Source of the DNA: Sphingopyxis lindanitolerans
GTDB lineage: Bacteria > Pseudomonadota > Alphaproteobacteria > Sphingomonadales > Sphingomonadaceae
Reading direction: 5' to 3'
DNA length: 64,000 bases
NCBI RefSeq assembly: GCF_002993885.1
Contig: NZ_CM009578.1
Span: forward strand, 3,987,569-4,051,568
This document shows positions 26,101-34,660 of this stretch, one piece after another. How positions within the stretch are numbered: position 1 is the first letter of the stretch; the number at the start of each line of letters is the position of its first letter. Both the position numbers and the translations under genes were made by a program. The notes beneath the pieces were generated by a model. That model was not told where the DNA came from and made no database searches. It saw only the letters and a program-made list of their open reading frames with translations.

Positions 26101-27872
26101 CCGCATCGGCGGCCGCCGTCGAGGCAGAGGTCGCGCACCGGCTCGGGCAGGGCGATGCGCTGAGCGCCTTCGACTGCGCGGCGGCGGCGCGACGCGACGG
26201 GACCGAGAGTCCGCGGCTGCGCTATCTGATGGTGCGCGCGCTCGCGGCGTCGGGCGACAGCCTTGGTGCGATGCACTTTTACGAGCAACTCGGCCTGGCC
26301 GCGACCGGCGATGTCGACAGCCTGGCGCTTGCAGGGCGTATCTGGAAGGACGAAGCCTTCGATCATGACGACGCGCGGCGGGCGGCTTTTCTAAGGAAGG
26401 CCGCTGCCGCCTATGACCATGCGTTTCAGGTGTCAGGCGCGGATTTCCCGGCCATCAACGCGGCCAGCCTGTATGCGATGCTCGGCGAGCGCGAGCGCGC
26501 GGCGGCACTGGCGGAACCGATCGCCGCGAACGCCGCCGCCGGCAATTATTGGGACCAGGCGACGCTTGTCGAGGCGCTGTTGCTGCTCGGTCGCGGCGAG
26601 GAGGCGCTGGCCCAGGCGCGCGGCGCCGATGCGCAGGCGGGGACGCGCGCGGGCGACCGGGCCTCGACCTGCCGCCAGATCGCGCGGCTGGCGGCCAGCG
26701 GCGCGATCGATGGGGCTCATGCGACCGCCATCGCCGCGCTGCTCCGCCCCGCGCCCGTCGGCGTCTATTGCGGCCGCATGTTCCGCGCTGGCGGCGCGGG
26801 CGAGGCGAATGCGGCGAACGCGATCACCGAAGCGCTCGATGCGCAGCCGCTGTCGGCCTTGATCGGGCCGCTGGCGTGCGGCGCCGACATCTTGTTCGCC
26901 GAAGCCGCGCTCGACCGCGGCATCGACCTGACCATCGTCCTGCCCTTTGCCGAGGATGATTTCATCGCCCAGTCGGTCCAGTCGGGCGGCGCCGAGTGGC
27001 TCCCGCGTTATCGCCGCTGCCGCGACGGCGCCGCGATGGTCCATTTCGCGAGCCAAGCGGGTTATGTCAGCGACGATTGCCAGTTCATCCTCGGCTCGCA
27101 CACCGCGATGGGGCTCGCCAAGCTGCGCGCGCGCGAGCTCGAAACCGTGGCGATCCAGCTTGCGGTGGTCGACCCGGCGGTGGCTGCGCGCTCAGGCGCG
27201 CAGATCGCCGGGACCAATGCCGATATTGCGCTCTGGCAAGACGGGGGCGGGGAAACGCGGACGATTGCTGTCGGCGGCCTTGACCGCAATCTCGACTTTC
27301 CGCCCGCGCCGAAACCGCCCGAAGGCACGCAGCGCGGCCTTTATGCGATCCTGTTCGCCGACTTCGCGGGTTTCTCGAAACTCGGCGAGGCCGAACTTCC
27401 GGTGTTCGCGAGCGAGGTGATGGGCGGCATCGGGCGCATCCTCGATCAATTCGGCGACGCCGTGCTGTTCCGCAACACCTGGGGCGACGCGGTCTATGCG
27501 GTGATCGACAATCCGGCGACGGCGGCGCGGATCGCGCTCGCGATGCAGGAAAGGCTGAATGTCCTGCCCGCCGGGCTCGGGCTCGAGGGGCAAAAGGCGG
27601 GGATGCGCACAGGCATCCACTTCGGCCCGATCTATCGCGGGGTCGATCCGGTGGTCGGTAACGAGCTGTGGTACGGCACCGAGGTCACGCGCACCGCGCG
27701 GATCGAGCCGGTGACCCTGGTCGGACAGGTGTATTGCACCCAGCCGCTCGCCGCGATGCTCGCGCTCGAAAATGCGCGCGATTTCGACTGCGATTATGTC
27801 GGCAAGGTCGGACTCGCCAAGGATTATGGCGAACTGGCGCTCTATCGCCTGTCGCGTCGTTCAGGCGGCTGA
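26097..27872 (+). CDS. TPR / SLOG-like / class III nucleotidyl cyclase protein
   Basis: A 591-residue soluble protein. Residues 1 to about 200 are TPR-like helical repeats. Residues about 255-345 look like a SLOG-type Rossmann domain (IGPLACGADILFAEAALDRG, then LTIVLPFAEDDFIAQSV). From about 412 a class III cyclase domain follows. Metal-binding Asp422 (ILFADFAGFSKL) and Asp464 (NTWGDAVYAV) are 42 residues apart as expected, and Arg535 (TEVTRTARIEP) matches the transition-state Arg. The usual Asn of the VN motif is Thr531, and the purine-specifying Lys position is Asn460 by eye alignment, so the product may not be cAMP or cGMP. It starts within the TIR gene stop. Its 3' end overlaps rsmB by 12 bases, tail to tail. 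Confidence 0.85.
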   Translation: MTASAAAVEAEVAHRLGQGDALSAFDCAAAARRDGTESPRLRYLMVRALAASGDSLGAMHFYEQLGLAATGDVDSLALAGRIWKDEAFDHDDARRAAFLRKAAAAYDHAFQVSGADFPAINAASLYAMLGERERAAALAEPIAANAAAGNYWDQATLVEALLLLGRGEEALAQARGADAQAGTRAGDRASTCRQIARLAASGAIDGAHATAIAALLRPAPVGVYCGRMFRAGGAGEANAANAITEALDAQPLSALIGPLACGADILFAEAALDRGIDLTIVLPFAEDDFIAQSVQSGGAEWLPRYRRCRDGAAMVHFASQAGYVSDDCQFILGSHTAMGLAKLRARELETVAIQLAVVDPAVAARSGAQIAGTNADIALWQDGGGETRTIAVGGLDRNLDFPPAPKPPEGTQRGLYAILFADFAGFSKLGEAELPVFASEVMGGIGRILDQFGDAVLFRNTWGDAVYAVIDNPATAARIALAMQERLNVLPAGLGLEGQKAGMRTGIHFGPIYRGVDPVVGNELWYGTEVTRTARIEPVTLVGQVYCTQPLAAMLALENARDFDCDYVGKVGLAKDYGELALYRLSRRSGG

Positions 27873-29162
27873 TGGCGCGCGCAGCCGCGCGATGAAGAAG
27901 CCGTCGAGCCCGCCCGCGTCGGCGAGCATTCCGGGAAGCGTGCGGACGAAACCGCTGTCGTCGGGGATGATGCCGGCGGGCAGTTCCTCGGGCGTTACCG
28001 GATCGATGGTCCAATCGCGATGCCAGTCGAGAAAGGCGGCGACCTGGTCCTCTCCCTCGGCGCGCTCGAGCGAGCAGGTCGCATAGAGCAAAGTGCCGCC
28101 GGGCGTGACCCATTGTGCGGCGCGGGCGAGCAATTCGCCCTGCAATTCCGCCAACTCGTCAATCTGGCGCGGCTCGATCCGGTGCAGCACATCGGGGTGG
28201 CGGCGGAAAATGCCGGTTGCCGAGCAGGGCGCGTCGAGCAGGACGGCTTCGGCCGATGCGTCGGGCTCCCATGTACGGATATCGCCCTGCACGACGTCGG
28301 CGGAGAGGGCGGTGCGCGCCAGATTGTCCGAAAGGCGCTCCAGCCGCTTCGCGCTCGAATCGACGGCGACGACGTCCCAGCCCGCCGCTGCCAATTGCAT
28401 CGTCTTGCCGCCCGGTGCGGCGCAGAGGTCGAGCAGCCGACGCCCGTTCCCCGCACCGAGCAGCCGCGCGGGGAGGCTGGCCGCGAGATCCTGCACCCAC
28501 CATCCGCCCTCGCGGAATCCGGGCATCGCCTCGATCGCCTGGCCGCGCGGCAGGCGGCGATGCAGCGGGGCGAGCACGGCCGCATCGGCCCATTCCTCGT
28601 CGCCTGGTTCGGCCGCAAAGCTGAGGTCGATCGGCGGCGGCCCGCTCCATGCCGCGGCCGCGGCGGCGACGATGGCATCGCCCCATTGATCGGCCCAGCG
28701 CTCGGCGACCGCTTCGGGCAGGTTGGCGCTTTCGGGCAGGCTCCACTCCTCCTGCTGGGCGCGCGACAGGAGCGCGTGAACGAGGCGGCGCGGGCCGCCC
28801 GCGACGAGCGGAAGGGCGGTGGACACCACGGCGTGCGGCGAAGTCTTGAGGATGAGCAATTGCGCCAGCGCCAGCCGCAGCACCGTGCGCGACTTCACAT
28901 CATCGGCCAACACCTGCGACGTCGCGCCATCGATCAGCGCGTCGATGTCCCCCATCCAGCGCAAGGTTTCGGATGCGATGGCGATCGCGAACGCCCGGTC
29001 GGCGGGCGGCAAGCCCTGCGTTGCGGCGTGCGCGGCGATGTCGAGCGGGTCGCCGCGGCGCAGAACGGCGTCGAGCAGGCGAAGCGCGGCGCGCCGCGAT
29101 GCCGTGCCCGGCGGATCGGCTTCAGCGGGTCCGCGCCCCCGGCGAGGGCGACGATCAGCCAT
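27861..29162 (-). CDS. rsmB: RsmB-type rRNA (cytosine-C5) methyltransferase
   Basis: A 433-residue SAM-dependent methyltransferase expected to modify C967 of 16S rRNA. An N-terminal NusB-like RNA-binding domain (about residues 22-145) is followed by the RsmB/NOP methyltransferase domain. That domain has the SAM motif LLDLCAAPGGKTMQLA, motif IV LLDAPCSATGIFRRHP with the catalytic Cys, and motif VI YATCSLERAEGEDQ with the second Cys. The length is normal. The 3' end overlaps the cyclase gene by 12 bases in convergent orientation. It diverges from the small SdhAF4-like gene, whose longest frame begins within the rsmB start codon. Confidence 0.95.
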   Translation of the reverse strand: MADRRPRRGRGPAEADPPGTASRRAALRLLDAVLRRGDPLDIAAHAATQGLPPADRAFAIAIASETLRWMGDIDALIDGATSQVLADDVKSRTVLRLALAQLLILKTSPHAVVSTALPLVAGGPRRLVHALLSRAQQEEWSLPESANLPEAVAERWADQWGDAIVAAAAAAWSGPPPIDLSFAAEPGDEEWADAAVLAPLHRRLPRGQAIEAMPGFREGGWWVQDLAASLPARLLGAGNGRRLLDLCAAPGGKTMQLAAAGWDVVAVDSSAKRLERLSDNLARTALSADVVQGDIRTWEPDASAEAVLLDAPCSATGIFRRHPDVLHRIEPRQIDELAELQGELLARAAQWVTPGGTLLYATCSLERAEGEDQVAAFLDWHRDWTIDPVTPEELPAGIIPDDSGFVRTLPGMLADAGGLDGFFIARLRAPSAA

Positions 29163-29208
29163 GGAGGTGGTTGGCGAAAGGCAAGGGATATCCTATGGCG
29201 GTTCGATC

Positions 29209-29418
29209 ATGACCGGAAGCAGCACATCGAACGATATGGGCGGGACTCGCCGAGCGACCCAGCGCCCGGCGCATATCAGGCCGCCCGTCCATTGGACGAA
29301 CAGTCCGCTGCCGCAGCCCGAGCCGATGCGCGAAGACCGGGCCGAGGATCAGCCCGGAGGGCGCGACCCGGTGCGCTATGGCGACTGGGAGCTTAAAGGC
29401 CTCGCGATCGATTTCTGA
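29209..29418 (+). CDS. SdhAF4-like (DUF1674) succinate dehydrogenase assembly protein
   Basis: A 69-residue protein whose C-terminus GGRDPVRYGDWELKGLAIDF (residues 50-69) is the DUF1674 signature shared with mitochondrial Sdh8/SDHAF4. Eukaryotic members bind the FAD-loaded SdhA flavoprotein subunit and aid its assembly; a similar role here is inferred from the motif. The N-terminal 45 residues are disordered and Pro-rich. The start at 29209 (MTGSSTSND) has a weak ribosome-binding site; an in-frame ATG at 29161 is an alternative. The sdh genes themselves are not in the window. The gene is tail to tail with cytochrome b561 across a hairpin. Confidence 0.82.
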   Translation: MTGSSTSNDMGGTRRATQRPAHIRPPVHWTNSPLPQPEPMREDRAEDQPGGRDPVRYGDWELKGLAIDF

Positions 29419-29419
29419 A

Positions 29420-29442
29420 CTTTTGGCGCGAGGCGTCAAAAG
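29420..29442. terminator. Bidirectional hairpin between SdhAF4-like gene and cyt b561
   Basis: A 10-bp stem with one G-T pair (29420-29429 with 29433-29442, 3-base loop) has CTTTTG and CAAAAG ends, so each strand presents T residues at the 3' side. It contains the stop codon of the cytochrome gene. Confidence 0.6.
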
Positions 29443-29990
29443 GGGTTCATCCGCGACAACTGCCGGTTCCGGTCGATGAACTGATGCTTCACCACCGCCA
29501 GCAGATGGATGACGACGAGCGCGAGCATGGTCAGGCCCATCACCTCGTGCCGTTCGTGCATCACATCGGCGAACGCCTTGTCGGGTGCGGCGATCGGCGG
29601 AATCGTGAACAGGCCGAAAATATCGACCGGGCTGCCCGCCGCCGACATCCAGACCCATCCCGACAAAGGCAGCAGGATCAGCAGCGCGTAGAATAGGAAA
29701 TGCACGACCCGGCTCGTCCATTTTTCCCATGAAGGCGTGTTCGCGGGGAGCGGCGGCGCCCGGTGGCCGAGGCGCCACAGGATACGCAGAAGCGTCAGCA
29801 TGAGAATTGTTATGCCAATCGCCTTGTGAATCCCCATCGCCGCGTGGTGCGTCTCGCGCGGCAGACCTTCAGTCAGCATGGCGAGGCCGATATTGGTGAT
29901 CACCGCGAGGCCGATCAGCCAGTGCAGCCATATGGCCACCTTCGTATAGCGCGGATCGGCGGTGGTTCCGGCGGCGACGATGGTGGCCAT
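29436..29990 (-). CDS. Cytochrome b561 family protein
   Basis: A 184-residue four-helix membrane cytochrome of the CybB/YodB type. Likely heme-ligating histidines occur in AIWLHWLIGLAV (helix 1), GIHKAIG (helix 2) and VVIHLLAVVKHQF (helix 4), with a further HERHEVMG before the last helix. Such proteins move electrons between the quinone pool and periplasmic acceptors or superoxide. The C-terminus FIDRNRQLSRMNPF is typical. It starts 11 bases after the SapC gene, so it is the last gene of the FAD oxidase-SapC-cyt b561 strand group. Confidence 0.93.
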   Translation of the reverse strand: MATIVAAGTTADPRYTKVAIWLHWLIGLAVITNIGLAMLTEGLPRETHHAAMGIHKAIGITILMLTLLRILWRLGHRAPPLPANTPSWEKWTSRVVHFLFYALLILLPLSGWVWMSAAGSPVDIFGLFTIPPIAAPDKAFADVMHERHEVMGLTMLALVVIHLLAVVKHQFIDRNRQLSRMNPF

Positions 29991-30001
29991 ATCTATTCCT
30001 A

Positions 30002-30778
30002 TCAGACCGCCGGAACCTGGATCAGTTCGGGCACCTTACCCGCCTTCACCTGCTCGGCGAAGACTTCGCGCATCAGTTGAAGCGAAAAGAGGTGGGCGAA
30101 GACCAGGCCGAGAATACCGTTCTGCATCATCTTGCGGAGCACATCGCCGCGCAGGTCGCGCAGCTTGTTCTCGTCGACCATCTGGAAACCGCGATAGACA
30201 TAGGGCTTGTCGCTGCCCTCGGGCTGGATCGCGACTTCGCCGTCCATCAGCAGGTCGGCCTTCTTGAGCTCTTCCATGAAAAACCCGGTGCGCTGGCCCG
30301 CTTCCTCGAAATTCTTGCAGAATTCGAGGATGGCGTTGACCGGCTCGGTCGGCTTGCCATCTTCGAACAAGACGTCGCCGTCCTCATATTTGCCGATCGC
30401 GGCCGACGTCGGGTCGAAGCACAGCGACAGATCCTCGCTGTCGGGGGTGAGCCGCGCGAGGAGGAAGGGATAGCGGCGGATATAGGCCGGGACATAGACC
30501 GGGTTGAGCAGCTTGCCGTCGCTGTCGACGAAGGTGTTCACGCCTTCGTTGAGGCCCATCAGCGCCAGCGGCACCGGATTCTCGCCCGCCGAAAAGACGA
30601 TTGGATAGAAACGGCATGCCGACACGAACTCGTCCGAGGTCAGCGGCACCGCATGCTGGTTGACGAGAAATCCCGCATTGTCGAGCGGGCGGGCACGGAA
30701 ATCGGCATGATCGACGCTCGAAAGCGGAACCAGATCATTATAGAAAATCGGCAGATTGTTGGCGGGCGCGGTGGCCAT
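30002..30778 (-). CDS. SapC family protein
   Basis: A 258-residue cytoplasmic-looking protein of the SapC family (named after an S-layer-region protein). It begins ANNLPIFYNDLVPLSSVDHADF, with FVSACRFYPIVFSAGENPVPLALMG and YVPAYIRRYPFLLAR as typical blocks. GGAG precedes the ATG by 7 bases. The open frame continues upstream but the conserved block begins at 30778. SapC genes in sphingomonads and caulobacters often lie beside cupin-like proteins, TonB receptors and tryptophan halogenases. None is directly adjacent here, although a cupin-like gene sits 5 kb away. The biochemical role is unknown. Confidence 0.92.
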   Translation of the reverse strand: MATAPANNLPIFYNDLVPLSSVDHADFRARPLDNAGFLVNQHAVPLTSDEFVSACRFYPIVFSAGENPVPLALMGLNEGVNTFVDSDGKLLNPVYVPAYIRRYPFLLARLTPDSEDLSLCFDPTSAAIGKYEDGDVLFEDGKPTEPVNAILEFCKNFEEAGQRTGFFMEELKKADLLMDGEVAIQPEGSDKPYVYRGFQMVDENKLRDLRGDVLRKMMQNGILGLVFAHLFSLQLMREVFAEQVKAGKVPELIQVPAV

Positions 30779-30891
30779 GGCGAAACTCCGGATCGTGCGC
30801 CCCGAGGGTGTCGAGGCAAAAGGACTGATGGCGCGCCATATTGGCAGGTGCAGCGCGGCGCAAGGGGCGATGGTGCGGGGCGGCGTCGCAA

Positions 30892-32316
30892 TCAGCCGAT
30901 CAGTTTCCCCGGATTGAACAATCCGGCGGGGTCGAGTCCCGTCTTGATTCCGTGGAGCGCAGCCAGCCGCGCCGGACTGTCGAGTTCGGCCAATATGTCG
31001 CGCTTCAACTGCCCGATGCCATGCTCGGCCGAAATCGAACCGCCGAGTTCGACGACATGGGCGTAGACGAGCCGGCTCGCCGCCGCGCCATGTTCGGCGA
31101 GCCACGCGGCGCCGTCGGCGCGTTCGGGCGGCTGGACATGATAATGGATGTTGCCGTCGCCCAGATGTCCGAACGAAGCGGTACGGATGCCCGGAAAGAC
31201 GGCGGCGAGCCGGGCAGGGTTATCGGCGATGAAGCGCGGCATCAGGTCGACCGGAACGCTGATATCATGCTGCAACGCCGGGCCTTCGGCGCGCTCGGCC
31301 TCCGAGATGGAATCGCGAAGGCGCCAGAAATCCTCGCTTTCCCGGTCGTTCTTTGCCAGTGCGACATCGTGGATCAGGTCGGCGTCCAGCGCCGCCGCCA
31401 GTTCGCGTTCCAGCTGTTCGCCGAGCGCGGAGGAATCGTCCCCCGCCAGCTCGACAAGCGCATACCATGGGCTGGGTTGGGCGAGCGGACGGCGGGTCTG
31501 GGGAATGTGGCGCAGCACCGCGTCGAGGACCGGGTTCGACACGATCTCGAACCCTTCGAGCGCGTCGCCGAGCGCCGCGTCGAGGCGGCGGAGCAGCAAC
31601 AGCGCGGCGTCGGGCGAATCGAGACCGATCCAGGCCGTCTGGCGCGCCGCGCTGGCGGGAACGAGGTGCAGGCTCGCCGCGGTCACCACCCCCAGCGTGC
31701 CTTCGGCACCGCAGAACAGATGGCGCAGATCATAGCCGCGATTATCCTTCTTGAGCGGCGCGAGTCCCTCGAAGATGCGGCCGTCAGGCAGCACCGCCTC
31801 GATCCCCGCGACGAGTGCGCGCATCGTGCCGTGGCGCAGCACCTGGGTTCCGCCCGCGTTGGTCGAGACGAGCCCGCCGACCGTCGCCGACCCCTTGCCG
31901 CCCAGCGTCAGCGGGAAACGCAGCCCTTTGTCGAGTACGGTGTGGTGAAGATTTTCGAGGATGACGCCCGCTTCGGCGACGACGATCCGGGCCGTCGTGT
32001 CGAGCGTCCGGATCCGGTTCATGCGCCGCAGGCTCAGCAGCAATTGCTGCCCCGACGCATCGGGCGTCGCGCCGCCGACCATGCCGCTGTTGCCCCCCTG
32101 CGGGACGAGCGCGACGCCTTCGGCTGCGCAGAGGCCGACCACCGCGGCGACCTCCGCAGTGGTCGCGGGCGACAGCATGGCGGCTGCTTGCCCGTGATAT
32201 TTGCCGCGCCAGTCGGTAAGCCACGGCGCCAGGACGTCGGGCTCGGTGCTGAAACCCTTTGGTCCCAAAAGCTCGGCGAGCTTCGCGAGCAGCGCGGGAG
32301 AAGGGGGATGCGGCAT
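30892..32316 (-). CDS. FAD-binding oxidoreductase (D-2-hydroxyacid dehydrogenase-like)
   Basis: A 474-residue flavoenzyme of the VAO/FAD_binding_4 family. The FAD domain (about residues 40-215) has LVPQGGNSGMVGGATPD and GGLVSTNAGGTQVLRHG. The C-terminal FAD-oxidase domain has SFGHLGDGNIHYHV with metal-site histidines and SAEHGIGQLKRD. This pattern fits the D-2-hydroxyglutarate/D-lactate dehydrogenase branch, which passes electrons to an electron carrier. The start is ATG 32316 behind TCCGGAGTTCCGC, nearly the same leader as the downstream SapC gene. The SapC gene starts 113 bases later on the same strand. The specific substrate is not deducible. Confidence 0.92.
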   Translation of the reverse strand: MPHPPSPALLAKLAELLGPKGFSTEPDVLAPWLTDWRGKYHGQAAAMLSPATTAEVAAVVGLCAAEGVALVPQGGNSGMVGGATPDASGQQLLLSLRRMNRIRTLDTTARIVVAEAGVILENLHHTVLDKGLRFPLTLGGKGSATVGGLVSTNAGGTQVLRHGTMRALVAGIEAVLPDGRIFEGLAPLKKDNRGYDLRHLFCGAEGTLGVVTAASLHLVPASAARQTAWIGLDSPDAALLLLRRLDAALGDALEGFEIVSNPVLDAVLRHIPQTRRPLAQPSPWYALVELAGDDSSALGEQLERELAAALDADLIHDVALAKNDRESEDFWRLRDSISEAERAEGPALQHDISVPVDLMPRFIADNPARLAAVFPGIRTASFGHLGDGNIHYHVQPPERADGAAWLAEHGAAASRLVYAHVVELGGSISAEHGIGQLKRDILAELDSPARLAALHGIKTGLDPAGLFNPGKLIG

Positions 32317-32499
32317 GGCGGAACTCCGGAAAATCGATATCGGCCGACCATAGGGGTCTCGACAGCAATTCATTTGATGTTCAATCAGGGGCGTTAAAGG
32401 GGGCGATGGACGATTGACGGCTTTTCGTCCAGCATCGAAGCGGGAGTTGCGGGTGGACATCATCTTCTGTCAGGGCGCCGGAAGGACGGCAGCGCAGCC

Positions 32500-33030
32500 G
32501 TGCTGACCCTCGCCGCCCTGCTGGCGATGATCTGGGCGCCCGCCGCGGACACGGCGATGTCGTCGACTCCGCCCGAACCCCTCGTCACCCTGTCGATTCC
32601 GGCGCCGGGGGAGTCGACCGCGGGCTTTTGGCAGATGGTGATCGAGCAGCGGCTGATCATCCGTGTTCCGGCGCAGCGCTCGCCGCTGAACAATTTTTCC
32701 GCCGCTCCTGCGCCTCAGGCGCGGACTCGGCAGATTCCGGTCGAGTGGAAGGAAAAAAAGGCCCCGAAATGCGTCGCCATGCGGAATATCATGGGGATGC
32801 AGGCGACCGAGCATGACAGCATCGACCTGATCACGCGCCAGAGGCAGCGCCTGCGCGCCGAGCTTAACCGCGGGTGCCGCGGGCTCGATTTCTACGCGGG
32901 CTTCTATATGCAAGGCACCAAGGATGGGCAGCTTTGCGAGGATCGGGACGAGATTCACGCCCGAACTGGCGCCAAATGCCAGATCAAGAAATTCCGCCTG
33001 CTGGTTCCCGTCGTGCGCGACGACGATTGA
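32500..33030 (+). CDS. Exported hypothetical protein with C-terminal Cys segment
   Basis: A 176-residue protein starting at GTG with a hydrophobic leader (MLTLAALLAMIWAPAADTA) that looks like a signal peptide. The middle is Pro-rich. The C-terminal half (about 85-172) contains four cysteines in APKCVAMRNI, RGCRGLDFYAGFYMQG, GQLCEDRDEIHARTG and AKCQIKKFRLLVP, spaced as if for two disulfides in the periplasm. GGAAGGA lies about 14 bases before the GTG, rather far. No named family is recognised. The regular Cys spacing and sound composition argue for a real gene. It is divergent from the FAD oxidase and upstream of the helicase. Confidence 0.78.
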   Translation: MLTLAALLAMIWAPAADTAMSSTPPEPLVTLSIPAPGESTAGFWQMVIEQRLIIRVPAQRSPLNNFSAAPAPQARTRQIPVEWKEKKAPKCVAMRNIMGMQATEHDSIDLITRQRQRLRAELNRGCRGLDFYAGFYMQGTKDGQLCEDRDEIHARTGAKCQIKKFRLLVPVVRDDD

Positions 33031-33143
33031 TCGCGGCAATCAACGCCTTTCCTTGACTTTTCGTCCCCACTTCCGCAAGGGCGCCGCAGCGATGGCGCTC
33101 GCGGGTCGCCGTGCTGAACCCTTTTTCCGGACACTTTGCCCTT

Positions 33144-34541
33144 ATGAAATTTGCCGACCTCGGCCTTTCCGATGAACTTTTGCGTGCCGTGACCGAGTCG
33201 GGCTATGACGAGCCGACGCCGATCCAGGCTGGCGCGATCCCTTCGGTGCTGATGATGCGCGACATGATCGGCATCGCGCAGACAGGGACGGGCAAGACCG
33301 CGTCCTTCGTGCTGCCGATGATCGACATTCTCGCCCACGGCCGTGCTCGCGCGCGGATGCCGCGCTCGCTCATCCTCGAGCCGACGCGCGAATTGGCGGC
33401 GCAAGTCGCGGAGAATTTTGAAAATTACGGCAAGTATCACAAGCTGTCGATGGCGCTGCTGATCGGCGGCGTGCAGATGGGCGATCAGGTCAAGGCGCTC
33501 GAAAAGGGCGTCGACGTTCTCATCGCGACACCGGGCCGCCTGATGGATCTGTTCGAGCGCGGCAAGATCCTGCTCACCGGTTGCAATCTGCTCGTGATCG
33601 ACGAAGCCGACCGCATGCTCGACATGGGCTTCATCCCCGATATCGAAAATATCTGCACCAAGCTGCCGGCGAATCGCCAGACGCTGCTTTTTTCGGCGAC
33701 GATGCCGCCGCCGATCAAGAAGCTGGCGGACAAGTTCCTCTCGAATCCGAAAACGATCGAGGTCGCGCGTCCGGCAAGCCGCAACGAGAATATCGAGCAA
33801 TTCGTGGTCAAGACGTCGGAGCGCGGCAAGCGCGACACGGTTCGCGCCCTGATCGAATCCGAGAACGTCGGCACCGCGATCATCTTTTGCAACCGCAAGA
33901 CGACGGTGCGCGACCTCGCGAAATCGCTTCAGCGTTACGGCTACAAGGCCGGTGAAATCCACGGCGACATGGACCAGTCGAGCCGCATCGCCGAACTCGA
34001 CCGCTTCAAGGCGGGGACGATCAACATATTGGTCGCATCGGACGTCGCCGCGCGCGGGCTCGACGTAAAGGGCGTCAGCCACGTCTTCAATTTCGATGCG
34101 CCCTGGCACCCCGACGACTATGTCCACCGCATCGGCCGCACGGGCCGCGCGGGCGCTCAGGGCAGGGCCTTCACGCTGGTGACACCGTCGGACGACGAAG
34201 CGATCGACAATATCCAGAAGCTGACCGGCTACCAAATCCCGGTTCACGGCACGGGCAAGGCTGCGGATGCGCGGCCCGAGCGCGAAAACGACGAGCAGCG
34301 CGAACCGCGACGCGGTGCCCGCTCCGAACGCGGACGTCGTTCGGAACCGAAGGGCGACAAGGAGCCTAAGCGCGCCGAGAAGCCGGCGAAGCCGGCGAAG
34401 CCTGCGCCGGCACCCGCATCGGCGCCGAAGAAGGCCGAAAGCCGCAAGCCCGCGCCGGCGTCGCGGCAGGACGATGACGGTCCCGACGATGGCTGGAACG
34501 GTCCGATGCCGGGATTCCTGTCGGTCGGTTTCGGGAACTGA
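33144..34541 (+). CDS. DEAD-box RNA helicase (RhlE-like)
   Basis: A 465-residue ATP-dependent RNA helicase. In order it has: the Q motif EPTPIQAGAIP, Walker A AQTGTGKTAS, PTREL, ATPGR, DEAD in VIDEADRMLDMG, SAT in LFSATMPPP, then domain 2 with IIFCNRK, ASDVAARGLDV and HRIGRTGRAG. From about residue 375 a basic, low-complexity tail (Arg/Lys/Pro/Ala-rich) resembles the RNA-binding tails of RhlE-type helicases. Roles are in ribosome assembly and RNA turnover. ATG 33144 (MKFADLGLSDELL) matches family starts; a GTG at 33111 would add 11 residues. A long hairpin repeat follows the stop. Confidence 0.95.
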   Translation: MKFADLGLSDELLRAVTESGYDEPTPIQAGAIPSVLMMRDMIGIAQTGTGKTASFVLPMIDILAHGRARARMPRSLILEPTRELAAQVAENFENYGKYHKLSMALLIGGVQMGDQVKALEKGVDVLIATPGRLMDLFERGKILLTGCNLLVIDEADRMLDMGFIPDIENICTKLPANRQTLLFSATMPPPIKKLADKFLSNPKTIEVARPASRNENIEQFVVKTSERGKRDTVRALIESENVGTAIIFCNRKTTVRDLAKSLQRYGYKAGEIHGDMDQSSRIAELDRFKAGTINILVASDVAARGLDVKGVSHVFNFDAPWHPDDYVHRIGRTGRAGAQGRAFTLVTPSDDEAIDNIQKLTGYQIPVHGTGKAADARPERENDEQREPRRGARSERGRRSEPKGDKEPKRAEKPAKPAKPAPAPASAPKKAESRKPAPASRQDDDGPDDGWNGPMPGFLSVGFGN

Positions 34542-34545
34542 CATG

Positions 34546-34639
34546 GCCGTCGCCCCCGCGAAGGCGGGGGCCGCAATCGGCCTTGCTCTCCATCGCTGCG
34601 GAAACTGACAGCGGCCCCCGCCTTCGCGGGGGCGACGGC
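34546..34639. repeat. 29-bp perfect inverted repeat, family C copy 1
   Basis: Arms 34546-34574 and 34611-34639 are perfectly complementary over 29 bases with a 36-base spacer; each arm contains CCCCCGCGAAGGCGGGGG. It lies between the convergent helicase and oxidoreductase genes. A half element is at 42109-42136 and a close relative at 50156-50268. Confidence 0.85.
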
Positions 34640-34660
34640 TGTCAATGGACGCGCCTTGCT

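Noticed and set aside
24952..27872. Straight assignment of the TIR-cyclase pair to Pycsar
   Set aside because: No cyclic-nucleotide-binding domain is visible in the TIR protein, and the cyclase carries extra TPR and SLOG-like parts, so only an analogy is claimed.
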